From positions 1-64,000 of the forward strand of contig CAZFLD010000011.1 of the NCBI GenBank assembly GCA_964519835.1: a stretch of DNA of 64,000 nucleotides, given 5' to 3'. The position numbers were made by a program, and so were the translations under genes. This DNA is from CAZFLD01 sp964519835 (lineage in GTDB: Bacteria > Spirochaetota > Spirochaetia > DSM-27196 > CAZFLD01). Positions 33,112 through 41,018 of this stretch are shown one piece after another. Numbering within the stretch: the stretch's first letter is position 1; the number at the start of each line of letters is the position of its first letter. The notes beneath the pieces were generated by a model, which did no database searches, was not told where the DNA came from, and saw nothing but the letters and a program-made list of their open reading frames with translations.

Positions 33112-34094
33112 TCACTGCTGTTTAGTAGTAGGAAGCACCGACTCCGGTGCGACTTCCACCGTTGCGGTTGGCCGGGGCTCGTTCGACAAATAAACGCGAC
33201 CACCAAGCTGGGTCGACAATACGTCTACCATGGACAGGCCAAAACCGTATTCGCCGTTGATTGTCTGTTCCGCGAAGGGCCCTCCTTTGTTCGAGACCGA
33301 CAGCTTCAGGGAGTCCCCGGCGTCCTGCTTTATCGTTACCCACACATGCGGTGCCTCACCTCCGGGAGCACCGTACTTCAGGGCGTTTGCTTCAGGGCGT
33401 TTGTAAGAAGCTCGTTCACGATAATCCCCAGCAAAACGGCGGTTTTCCGATGCACGGTTACGTCGTCGATGTCGGTCTTGATCGCCCCCGATGCTGCCCA
33501 CCCCGCCTCGCGAAGCGCCTCTTTTGCCTCGGAGGATTCGACGCGATTCTCTTTTAGGGCGAGGAAGGAACTCATCAGCATGATGTCGTTTTTGACACGG
33601 TGATGGACCTCGCCGAGCAAAGTCTGAAGCTCCGCGGTCCGTTCGTCTACGATATGGGAAAGCTCCTCCGTCTCCGCGATTGACTTATTATCAAAAGCAA
33701 GCGTGTCCCGGATTGCGGTATAGATGCCGCCGTCGCCGGCAATCGGGCTCATCGCGTAGCCGTCGGCGACGGTGGGGAAAACGTAGGCGGCAGCCTCATT
33801 TGTCATCACGGCGGGAAACTGATCAGGCGTGAGGTAGGCGTCGAGGTAAAGCGCAAACTCCTCTCGAATACGAGTTCTGCTCGGCAACTGAAGGGACAGT
33901 TGAACCGCCTGGTCAAAAAAGCTCGCTACATCATTGACGACCAGCCGGGGCCGCGCAAGAAACTCGTCACGCTCCCGTTGCTGAAGCGCCGATTGGACCG
34001 GACCCAGGACGACAACTGCCAAGGAAGCTGCGAGGACGACAACAAATACCAGACTGAGCCGAACTATCCGCTTCTGGAACCGACGGGTCGGCTC
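33112..34094 (-). pseudogene. HisKA_2-type sensor kinase, multiply disrupted
   Basis: A membrane helix (LSLVFVVVLAASLAVVVLGP) and a short extracytoplasmic region lead to the phospho-acceptor motif EVHHRVKNDIMLMSSFLALK. The usual ~50 residues between this helix and the ATPase domain are missing: EALREAGWAASGAIKTDIDD then runs into VLLGIIVNELLTNAL. Inside that N-box a 14-base tandem duplication (33376-33403) shifts the frame and causes a stop. The rest of the domain (YGAPGGE, then GEYGFGLSMVDVLSTQLGGR) continues in the next frame to 33112. No standard start codon exists between the upstream stop (34095-34097) and TTG 34022. Three lesions make it non-functional. It resembles the intact kinase at 36024. 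Confidence 0.85.
33376..33403. repeat. 14-bp perfect tandem duplication inside a kinase gene
   Basis: CTTCAGGGCGTTTG occurs twice in direct succession (33376-33389 and 33390-33403). Removing one copy restores the frame across the kinase N-box, giving NELLTNALKYGAPGGE. A slipped-strand or short-homology event is the simplest origin. Confidence 0.95.
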
Positions 34095-34162
34095 CTAACC
34101 GGAACGGGCGCCACGCGGGTGCTCGCAGGCAGTGTGCAACTGCGGTACTATAAAACCACACC

Positions 34163-35074
34163 ATGGACCAGGATCACGATCTGCGGTCTCGTGCAGCCAC
34201 CCGCGTAACACTACTCGGCATCGTCGCCAACGGCTTGCTGTCGGTGGGCAAGTTGGCCGCCGGGGTGGCCGGCAGCAGTGCGGCAATGGTGGCGGATGGT
34301 GTGCACTCTGTATCAGATCTCGCAACCGATCTGGTCGTGCTTGTGAGCTTGCGTATAGCCCGGGCACCGGAAGATCCGGGCCATGAGTATGGTCACGGCA
34401 AGTTTGAGACCTTGGCAGCTCTTTTTGTCGGCGCCGCACTCATCGGCGTTGCAATTGGTCTCGCGTACTCGAGTGTCGCCTCCATAATACGCGTCGCGGA
34501 AGGCGGGCTGTTGCCACGCCCCGGCATGATAGCCCTGATCGCCGCGGCCGCGTCCATCTTGGTCAAAGAGATGGTGTTTCGCCTGACCCGACGAACCGGC
34601 CGCCGCATCGCAAGCAAGGTGCTCGAGGCCAACGCGTGGCACCACCGTTCCGACGCACTCTCGTCTGTGGGCGCGCTCCTGGGGATCGGTTTGGCCGCCT
34701 TCCTCGGACCCGGATTTCGCATACTTGACCCAATCGCAGGTCTTGTAATCAGCACTGTCATCTGCGTTGTAGCAGTCCGGATCATAAAAGACACCCTGAG
34801 CGAATTGGCGGAGGCAAGCGTGGACTCGGAAACACACGACCGCGTTCTTGCACTTGCCGCCGATGTGCCGGGCGTGACCGATCCGCACAGGCTGCGGATG
34901 CGGCGCGTGGGGAGCTACGTGGTTCTCGACCTCCACGTGCGGATGGCCGGCTCGATTAGCCTTGCCGACGCCCATCGACTCGCGCACCAAGTCGAGGACG
35001 CGATCACGGAAGAGCTCGGCAAAGCTACGATCGTCACAATTCACACCGAGCCGACGGGGAGCCCCGACCAATGA
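34163..35074 (+). CDS. Cation diffusion facilitator (Zn/Fe/Mn efflux)
   Basis: This 303-residue protein has the CDF transmembrane metal site residues: ADGVHSVSDLATD in helix 2 and WHHRSDALSSVGAL in helix 5. The conserved HEYGHGKFETLAALFVG follows helix 2. The C-terminal cytoplasmic domain (VPGVTDPHRLRMRRVGSYVV, LDLHV, then AHQVEDAITEEL) is the usual dimerisation/metal-sensing fold. It exports divalent cations from the cytoplasm in exchange for protons. It is divergent from the broken kinase and monocistronic. Selectivity cannot be assigned from these motifs alone. Confidence 0.94.
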   Translation: MDQDHDLRSRAATRVTLLGIVANGLLSVGKLAAGVAGSSAAMVADGVHSVSDLATDLVVLVSLRIARAPEDPGHEYGHGKFETLAALFVGAALIGVAIGLAYSSVASIIRVAEGGLLPRPGMIALIAAAASILVKEMVFRLTRRTGRRIASKVLEANAWHHRSDALSSVGALLGIGLAAFLGPGFRILDPIAGLVISTVICVVAVRIIKDTLSELAEASVDSETHDRVLALAADVPGVTDPHRLRMRRVGSYVVLDLHVRMAGSISLADAHRLAHQVEDAITEELGKATIVTIHTEPTGSPDQ

Positions 35075-35163
35075 TCCTTACCCTGAGCAAACCGATTATG
35101 GCGATAGACCTCACCCGCACATCGGAGTTTCTTCACACCCGACGATAGCGACCGTAGCCGGAC

Positions 35164-35550
35164 TCAGCGAAGAGACGGATCGGGCACAGTAATGTCCGTT
35201 ACAAAGACCCGTCCCGCCGGCTCTCCGCCGGCGCCAAACTCTGCGACGGCAGTAGTGACCGCCTCGATGATCAGATCCTCAAACAATGCCTCCGGGTCTT
35301 GCCCTTCGACGCCGACGTTTACCCTAAAAACAGAGTCGTTTGTCGGCAGCTCGATCTCAGATTCAAGAGCAACAACCACCAATAGCGCGTAGCCGTCGGT
35401 GTAATCGTAAACGTAGTCACTGACGGTGCGAACGCCGGATCGCGTTGCGGTTCGAGCACCGGTGCTTCCGGATGCGCGCCATGGCCAAACGAGCTCGATC
35501 CGGCCGTCATCGGCTTTTTTGCCTAAACAAAAACGTCCCGGTCTCTGCAT
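35164..35550 (-). CDS. Hypothetical protein
   Basis: This 128-residue frame begins MQRPGRFCLGKKADDGRIEL. Its second half looks like a folded alpha/beta domain (GYALLVVVALESEIELPTND, DPEALFEDLIIEAVTTAVAE, then GRVFVTDITVPDPSLR). There is no signal peptide, membrane helix or known motif, and the ribosome site is weak. Codon pattern and the hydrophobic periodicity of residues 50-110 favour a real gene. It stands alone between the CDF gene and the small gene at 35766. I do not recognise the family. Confidence 0.5.
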   Translation of the reverse strand: MQRPGRFCLGKKADDGRIELVWPWRASGSTGARTATRSGVRTVSDYVYDYTDGYALLVVVALESEIELPTNDSVFRVNVGVEGQDPEALFEDLIIEAVTTAVAEFGAGGEPAGRVFVTDITVPDPSLR

Positions 35551-35765
35551 CGCCACTTGGATACGTGTGTGTGCTCGACTGTCGCGACGATCCCTTTTTT
35601 ATCCGCTGACGCTGAACTCCGTTATCCGCTCAACCGGAATTGTGGCCTCCTCGAGTACCCCGTGCAACCATGTCCACGCCTGCGGGGTATATGTGGTGAC
35701 GGACGTGAGTCCCCAAACGCCCCGGCCGGCGGTAACGCGGAGCCGAGAACCAGACGAGGTGAACC

Positions 35766-35939
35766 ATGGATGATAAAAACGATAGCGCAGCTCAATCGCC
35801 GGAAGAGGCGCTTCGGCGTCTCAAAGAACAGATGGAGTATTTGGAACGGCGAGGACTTATGGAAACAGCAGAGACGTTGCGCAAGCGAAACAGAGACAAA
35901 CAAAAGCCGGACTTCGATCGGGAGAGAGCGCGGCGGTGA
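35766..35939 (+). CDS. Small charged helical protein (57 aa)
   Basis: A clear ribosome site (GAGGTGAACC ATG) precedes a 57-codon frame encoding SPEEALRRLKEQMEYLERRG and ETAETLRKRNRDKQKPDFDR. The product is almost entirely charged helix with heptad-like Leu spacing. A 23-codon frame overlaps its stop as GTGA and leads towards the kinase gene at 36024, so it may be cotranscribed with that kinase. No family is recognised. The ribosome site and amphipathic pattern support expression. Confidence 0.55.
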   Translation: MDDKNDSAAQSPEEALRRLKEQMEYLERRGLMETAETLRKRNRDKQKPDFDRERARR

Positions 35940-36023
35940 AGCCGGTCCCCGGTACGGAGCGTGGCCACAAGGCTGGAGGAGATGAAGTGACACAAAAAGC
36001 GTATTAAGAGATAATAGATGTAA

Positions 36024-37850
36024 ATGAGTTGCGTCTGCCGGCGGATCCTCTGGACTACACTGTTTGTTATCACCTGCGCGGCGCCTCTTCCCGCTCAACA
36101 AGTGGCAAGGGTGTTGGTTCTTCACTCGTATAACACAGACTATCAGTGGACGCGCGATCTGGATGCCGGGATTCGACAAGCATTCGCCGAAGAGAACGAC
36201 CGCGCCATTATCGCCTACACCGAATACCTGGATGTCCGTCACTTCAGCTCTGCCGAGTACCTTTCCGACCGAGCATCCGGATTGGAATCAAAATACTCTT
36301 CGACGCAGCTCGACGGCATTATCGTTGCAGACGACATGGCCTTGCACTTTATGCGCGACCACCGTGACCGGCTGTTCGGACCTGTGCCCCTGGTATTCGC
36401 GGGCATCAACGGGTTTTCGTCGAGGCTGGTCGACGCCCTTGGAAACGTGACGGGAGTTGTTGAGAACATCTCCGTAAAAGAGACCTTACGCTATGTACAC
36501 GCTGCCTTCGATCGCGGCATTCGGCTCTACATTCTGGCCGACTCTACCACCACGGGACAGCTGAATCTTGCCCGGGTTCTCGACGAGCTGAGAGAGACAC
36601 ACCGGGATTTCGAACCGTCGGTGCGGGTTTTGCGGGACGCTACGCCAACCGACTTGCGGCGCATCAACAGTAATGAAAAAAGTAGGCGTGGATCGGCGGT
36701 AGCACTCCTGATCGGCGCACTATTCGAGAGCGACGGTTCCTCTATGCCCTTCGACCGTGCTCGACGACTGGCTCCGGAACTATTGCACGCGGTCCCGATC
36801 GTTACGATGTGGGACTTCTACCTGGGTGATGGAATCCTCGGGGGTCGAGTCACCCGCGCCGGGGTACAGGGTGAGAGGGCCGGCGAAATGATGGTGGAAA
36901 TACTAGATGGCCGGCCGGCCAACACCATCCCTATGGTGTTGGACAGTCCTAATGAGTGGGTATTTGATGCCCGGACGATAAGCGCATTTGGGCTTGATCC
37001 CCAAAACTTGCCCGACGGTGCGATCCTGATCAACAACGAACCGACCGTCTGGGATCTCTACAGCGAACAAATCATTGCGGCCGGGATTGTAGTGGTATCT
37101 CTGGTGTTTGTGGTCGTCGTCCTGCTGATTACCGTGCGGCAGCGGTCGGAGGCAGCCAGGAAGGTACAAGAGTCGCTTGAAGAGAAGGAAGTGCTTCTCC
37201 AAGAAATACATCACCGGGTCAAAAACAACCTGCAGGTGATTTCGAGCATTCTCAGCATGCAAAGTGCAAGTATCGCAGACGTCCAAGCAGTGGCATTTTT
37301 TCGTGAGTGTGAGTCCCGCGTGCGATCTATGGCTCTTGTTCACGACCAATTCTATCAATCGCGCTCGCTCAAACGGATTTCGATGAGGGCATACCTCCAG
37401 GATCTTGTTGACTCTGTTGCAGGACTGATGAGCCCTCCGGCAGCACAGGTTAGCGTCACTTGTACGTTGGACGAGATTTGCCTGGACCTCGACACGGCCA
37501 TTCCCATCGGGCTGCTTGTGAACGAGCTGGTATCCAACGCATTCAAATATGGGTCCAAGAGCTCGAGGCTGGACGTCTCGGTCTTACTACAGATCGAAGG
37601 GACATCACATAAAAAAACGCCGGAGGCCCGGCTTATCGTAACCGACCATGGCCCGGGTTTGACGGGCCCGCCGGATACAACTAAAACACTCGGTTTTGCT
37701 CTTGTATCGACACTCGCCGATCAGATAGGCGCTTCGGTAGCATTTGAGCGCAATGATCCGACAGGACTTCGCGTTGAGGTTCGCTTCCCGTTCGCTCACA
37801 CGGCCCTGTCGGAACAGGGGAATGGTGGATATCGGCGCAAGACGGGATAG
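36024..37850 (+). CDS. Hybrid ABC-substrate-binding-like sensor kinase (HisKA_2)
   Basis: A signal/anchor (LWTTLFVITCAAPLPA) is followed by ~320 periplasmic residues resembling the ABC-type sugar/aromatic sensor fold PF04392: VARVLVLHSYNTDYQWTRDL, LDGIIVADDMALHFM and GPVPLVFAGING. A single membrane helix (IIAAGIVVVSLVFVVVVLLI) leads to a HisKA_2 phospho-acceptor EIHHRVKNNLQVISSILSMQ. The ATPase domain has N-box GLLVNELVSNAFKYGSK, G1 VTDHGPGLTG and G2 LGFALVSTLADQIGA. It should bind a small ligand in the periplasm and signal inward. No response regulator is adjacent. It precedes a desaturase gene on the same strand. Confidence 0.92.
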   Translation: MSCVCRRILWTTLFVITCAAPLPAQQVARVLVLHSYNTDYQWTRDLDAGIRQAFAEENDRAIIAYTEYLDVRHFSSAEYLSDRASGLESKYSSTQLDGIIVADDMALHFMRDHRDRLFGPVPLVFAGINGFSSRLVDALGNVTGVVENISVKETLRYVHAAFDRGIRLYILADSTTTGQLNLARVLDELRETHRDFEPSVRVLRDATPTDLRRINSNEKSRRGSAVALLIGALFESDGSSMPFDRARRLAPELLHAVPIVTMWDFYLGDGILGGRVTRAGVQGERAGEMMVEILDGRPANTIPMVLDSPNEWVFDARTISAFGLDPQNLPDGAILINNEPTVWDLYSEQIIAAGIVVVSLVFVVVVLLITVRQRSEAARKVQESLEEKEVLLQEIHHRVKNNLQVISSILSMQSASIADVQAVAFFRECESRVRSMALVHDQFYQSRSLKRISMRAYLQDLVDSVAGLMSPPAAQVSVTCTLDEICLDLDTAIPIGLLVNELVSNAFKYGSKSSRLDVSVLLQIEGTSHKKTPEARLIVTDHGPGLTGPPDTTKTLGFALVSTLADQIGASVAFERNDPTGLRVEVRFPFAHTALSEQGNGGYRRKTG

Positions 37851-37942
37851 GCGCGGAACGGAAGCAGCGTTTACCCCTGGCGAACAAGCCTGACTTGGTT
37901 TATAATAAAAAAATACAAATACCTATCTATCGGGAGGCTCGC

Positions 37943-39007
37943 TTGCGGCGAACCGAAAATCTACGTTATGTGCCTCGGAGTGCACTCAAAGATAAAGAGT
38001 GGGACGAAGAGGCAAAGCTATGGGATCGACCCAAAATCGATCGCGAGACACTCAAACAACTAAACAAGAGAAGTGTACTCGAGGGCAGTGTCCGGGTCGT
38101 TGTGCACCTCGGCCTTATTGTGGCAACGGGGTGGCTAACGATCTTTGCGGGCGGCTTTTATATCCTCCTTGCCGTCCCGCCCTTCATCGCCTACTGCTGG
38201 CTTGTGGGATTCCTCCACGGCATCGAGCACGAGATGCGCCACAAGATCATCTTCCCGCGGCAGTTGGATTGGTTGAGCGATACCGTGTACTTCCTCATCC
38301 ACGTCCTCTGGAAAGCCGGGTCCCGGAACCAGCGGGTGTCCCATGTGATTCACCACCGCTACACAATGGTCCGCGACGTGGATCCCGAGCCGGCATTCCC
38401 CGAGGACATTACGGCAACGTTTGTTAAGCAGGAGCTGCTGCGAATGCTGTTTACGGTTCTTACTCTCGGAATCGTCGACTTCTTCAAGGCCATGTGGGAG
38501 CTTATCAAACGCACGAGTGGGCGACTGCATCCTATGATTCAGGCCCAGTGTAGCGAGAAGGACCTGAAGTTTATCCAGCGCGAGTCCTTTGCCGTTCTGT
38601 TTCTGAATGGTGCGGGTTTGGCGGCCCTAATCGCCTTCCAACGTTGGGACCTTATCATTCTGCTTATGCTTGGACCACAGGTCGGGCATGCAATCGGCGC
38701 CTTCTACCATCGCACCGAGCACATCGCCATGATGCACAACACAAACGATCAGCGTTTGGCGACACGCGGTGTAAAGGTCTCTCCAGTCACCAAGTTTTTC
38801 TACGGCGGCCTCGATGAACATGTGGAGCATCACCTCTTTCCGGGAGTTCCGTCTCGAAATCTGACCAAGCTCCGAGAGACGGTGGACATCCCGATCCCCA
38901 ACCGGAAAAACGTCATCGCCTGTTGGCGAGAGATGTATGCGATCGCCAAACACAGAGAAGAGCATCGGGAAGACGTGTTTATCCCGGAAGGCATCTTGTT
39001 GCCGTAA
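37943..39007 (+). CDS. Fatty acid desaturase
   Basis: Three histidine boxes of membrane di-iron desaturases are present: HGIEH (His92, His96), HVIHH (134-138) and HVEHH (293-297, in EHVEHHLFPGVPSRN). Hydrophobic helices lie around residues 35-85 and 205-230. It would introduce a double bond in membrane acyl chains using O2, so the organism should tolerate oxygen at least at times. The TTG at 37943 is chosen because GGGAGG lies just upstream and the AT-rich DNA before it contains TATAAT (37901-37906), likely promoter sequence. The gene sits between two HisKA_2 kinases, suggesting signal-dependent membrane adjustment, which is inference. Confidence 0.93.
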   Translation: MRRTENLRYVPRSALKDKEWDEEAKLWDRPKIDRETLKQLNKRSVLEGSVRVVVHLGLIVATGWLTIFAGGFYILLAVPPFIAYCWLVGFLHGIEHEMRHKIIFPRQLDWLSDTVYFLIHVLWKAGSRNQRVSHVIHHRYTMVRDVDPEPAFPEDITATFVKQELLRMLFTVLTLGIVDFFKAMWELIKRTSGRLHPMIQAQCSEKDLKFIQRESFAVLFLNGAGLAALIAFQRWDLIILLMLGPQVGHAIGAFYHRTEHIAMMHNTNDQRLATRGVKVSPVTKFFYGGLDEHVEHHLFPGVPSRNLTKLRETVDIPIPNRKNVIACWREMYAIAKHREEHREDVFIPEGILLP

Positions 39008-39086
39008 AGCCGGCCGCATTTCTTGGCGCGCCACGCAGCGGGAGCTTGTTGTTGTTGGCGTCGGCGGGTGGTAGCCTTGTATAACG

Positions 39087-40391
39087 ATGTCGACAAAAAA
39101 GCGGGGCCGCCGCGCTACCGCGATACGCGCTTTATTTATCGCCGGACCTTACTTGCTTGTCGGCACGGCGTGGATTCTCTTTTCAGACCACATCGCTCTG
39201 CTGATCGCAGGTGATGGCGCGCTTTTGGCGCGAGCACAACTCTTTAAGGGCCTGGGCTATGTCGTAGTTACGGCCGGCGCATTGTTCTTCTTGGTGCGGC
39301 ACCAATTGCGCGAGCTGCAGCGGTCGGAGCAGGCAATACAGGTCCAGCTTCGGGCGCGACAACGCCTTGGCGTGTATCTCGAGACGATTATCGAAGCATC
39401 GCCGTCCGCGATTTTTGATCTCGATACCCAAGGATGCGTCGCGGGCATCTGGAACCCCGCAGCGGCAATGTTGCTCGGCTACACACGGGCCGAAGTGGTC
39501 GGAACGTATGCCGTGACAATCCCGGAGAACATCCGGATTCTCACGGAAACAATAGATTCAGCGCCCGAGCCAACGTGGCGCAGTTGCGGAACGGAGACGG
39601 AGCTCCGGTGCAAGGACGGGTCTCTGGTTCCGGTATTGGTGGCAACCGCGCCACTCGTGCACAACGGCGCCGGTGAAGCCTCGGCCGTGCACCGGACCCT
39701 TGTAATGGTTACCGACATCGGCGATCTGCGTAGAACCACCGACCAGCTCGAGGACGCCGTGGCGGAGCGGGACACGTTGCTCCGCGAGGTTCATCATCGT
39801 GTAAAAAACAACCTACAGCTCATCTCGAGCTTGCTCTCCATCGAGGGCCATGCCGCCCGATGCCCCGACGCCGATCGGGTCGTGGCTCGAACGCGCTCCC
39901 GGATTCAGGCGTTTGCACACATACACGAGCAGCTTTACCAGCGCCGGGACTTGTCCCGAATCCGCGTTGACCGGTACATCGGCGCCGTGGCCACGGAAAC
40001 AATCACGTTCTACGGCAAATCGCGAGGAATCGAGCTCCAAACCAACCTCGATAGCTGTGAGACGACGCTCGAGACGGCCCTGCCGATGGGACTCATCGTG
40101 CACGAATCCCTTTTGACGTGGCTGGAGGCGACTCAGGGCTTGAACCAAAAGCTTCTTGCCCGTGTCACGTTGCAAGAAGTCGACGGCTCGGTGGAGCTTA
40201 GGATCACCGGGAGTGGAGAGGCAGGAGTCACGGTGGACTTGGGGACTACAGGTGCCGGCGCCGGGACGGGACTGATGCTTGTGGGCGTCCTTACAAAACA
40301 GCTTGGCGGCGAGATCGTGAGGCTCGCCGACGGCTGCTCAGACGTGCACATTCGCCTTGCGCGTTTAAAAGAAACCACAACCTGGCCGTAG
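39087..40391 (+). CDS. PAS-containing HisKA_2 kinase with degenerate ATP-binding site
   Basis: Two membrane helices (residues ~12-75) are followed by a PAS domain (YLETIIEASPSAIFDLDTQG, IWNPAAAMLLGYTRAEVVGT). The phospho-acceptor region LLREVHHRVKNNLQLISSLL is intact. The ATPase N-box, normally GLIVNELVTNAL, reads GLIVHESLLTWLEATQG, losing both key Asn residues. The G1 box (D.G.G) is replaced by RITGSGEAGVTVDLGTT; only a G2-like GAGTGLMLVGVLTKQLGG remains. ATP binding is therefore doubtful and this may be a pseudokinase or phosphotransfer partner. It is orphan and lies 79 bases after the desaturase stop. Confidence 0.9.
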   Translation: MSTKKRGRRATAIRALFIAGPYLLVGTAWILFSDHIALLIAGDGALLARAQLFKGLGYVVVTAGALFFLVRHQLRELQRSEQAIQVQLRARQRLGVYLETIIEASPSAIFDLDTQGCVAGIWNPAAAMLLGYTRAEVVGTYAVTIPENIRILTETIDSAPEPTWRSCGTETELRCKDGSLVPVLVATAPLVHNGAGEASAVHRTLVMVTDIGDLRRTTDQLEDAVAERDTLLREVHHRVKNNLQLISSLLSIEGHAARCPDADRVVARTRSRIQAFAHIHEQLYQRRDLSRIRVDRYIGAVATETITFYGKSRGIELQTNLDSCETTLETALPMGLIVHESLLTWLEATQGLNQKLLARVTLQEVDGSVELRITGSGEAGVTVDLGTTGAGAGTGLMLVGVLTKQLGGEIVRLADGCSDVHIRLARLKETTTWP

Positions 40392-40557
40392 CAACCGTGC
40401 CACCGAAGCCTAGGGCGGGCACAACCCGCTGCGCCATGCCGGAGCCTGAAGCCGGCGCCCAAATTCGGAGCTTGGGGCCGCGTTTGGGTAGACGGCGAAA
40501 GGTCCTCCGGACCGGCAGCTGATCACACGCGCTCTTCACAACTCTTTACTGGGGAAT

Positions 40558-40609
40558 TTGACGCGCGCCGGTCGTCACGGTACAATTAAAACATTGCTTA
40601 ATCGTTAAG
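40558..40609 (+). promoter_or_regulatory. Promoter and ArsR/CadC-type operator for the metal-ATPase operon
   Basis: TTGACG (40558-40563) and TACAAT (40581-40586) are separated by exactly 17 bases, a strong sigma-70 promoter. The inverted repeat CTTAA-TCG-TTAAG (40597-40609), in AT-rich sequence, covers the expected start site. It fits an ArsR-family operator bound by the product of the first gene. Confidence 0.8.
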
Positions 40610-40621
40610 GGAGTTTGAGCC

Positions 40622-41005
40622 ATGTCACATAGCACAACCCGCAGGTCGGCACCTGACCTATGTTCCGAGCCGGGTGTTACCTGCCAAGGGAGCCAACAAG
40701 GAGAGACGGAGCTCCGCGCCAAACTACTCGACGTTGCGGGTCTCTCGGAGCTTTTCAAAGCGATGGCGGACGAGACCCGGATCAAGATTCTCTATCTTTT
40801 GGCTCAACGGGAACTGTGCGTCTGCGACCTTGCGCGCGTCCTGGAAATGACGTTGCCGGCGATCTCCCACCACTTGCGGCTGCTGAGGACAATGCGGCTG
40901 ATACGCGGTCGGCGCGACGGCAAACAGGTCTTCTACGCGCTGGACGACGACCATGTTCCGACGCTCATAGAGGTGGCGCGCGAACACTACATCAATCAGA
41001 TCTAA
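40622..41005 (+). CDS. ArsR-family metalloregulator (CadC-like)
   Basis: This 127-residue winged-helix repressor has the metal-binding motif ELCVCDL on its recognition-proximal helix (Cys66, Cys68). Extra N-terminal cysteines (Cys14, Cys21) match the four-Cys alpha3N site of CadC, which senses Cd/Pb/Zn. The DNA-binding helix follows (MTLPAISHHLRLLRTMRLIR). It is expressed just upstream of a P1B-type ATPase and probably represses that operon until metal binds. CadC-type sensing is inferred from cysteine positions. Confidence 0.93.
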   Translation: MSHSTTRRSAPDLCSEPGVTCQGSQQGETELRAKLLDVAGLSELFKAMADETRIKILYLLAQRELCVCDLARVLEMTLPAISHHLRLLRTMRLIRGRRDGKQVFYALDDDHVPTLIEVAREHYINQI

Positions 41006-41018
41006 GGGGATATAGGCG

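Noticed and set aside
34313..35071. 252-codon minus-strand open frame opposite the CDF gene
   Set aside because: The plus strand encodes a complete CDF transporter with all metal-site motifs; the opposite frame has no family features or ribosome site.
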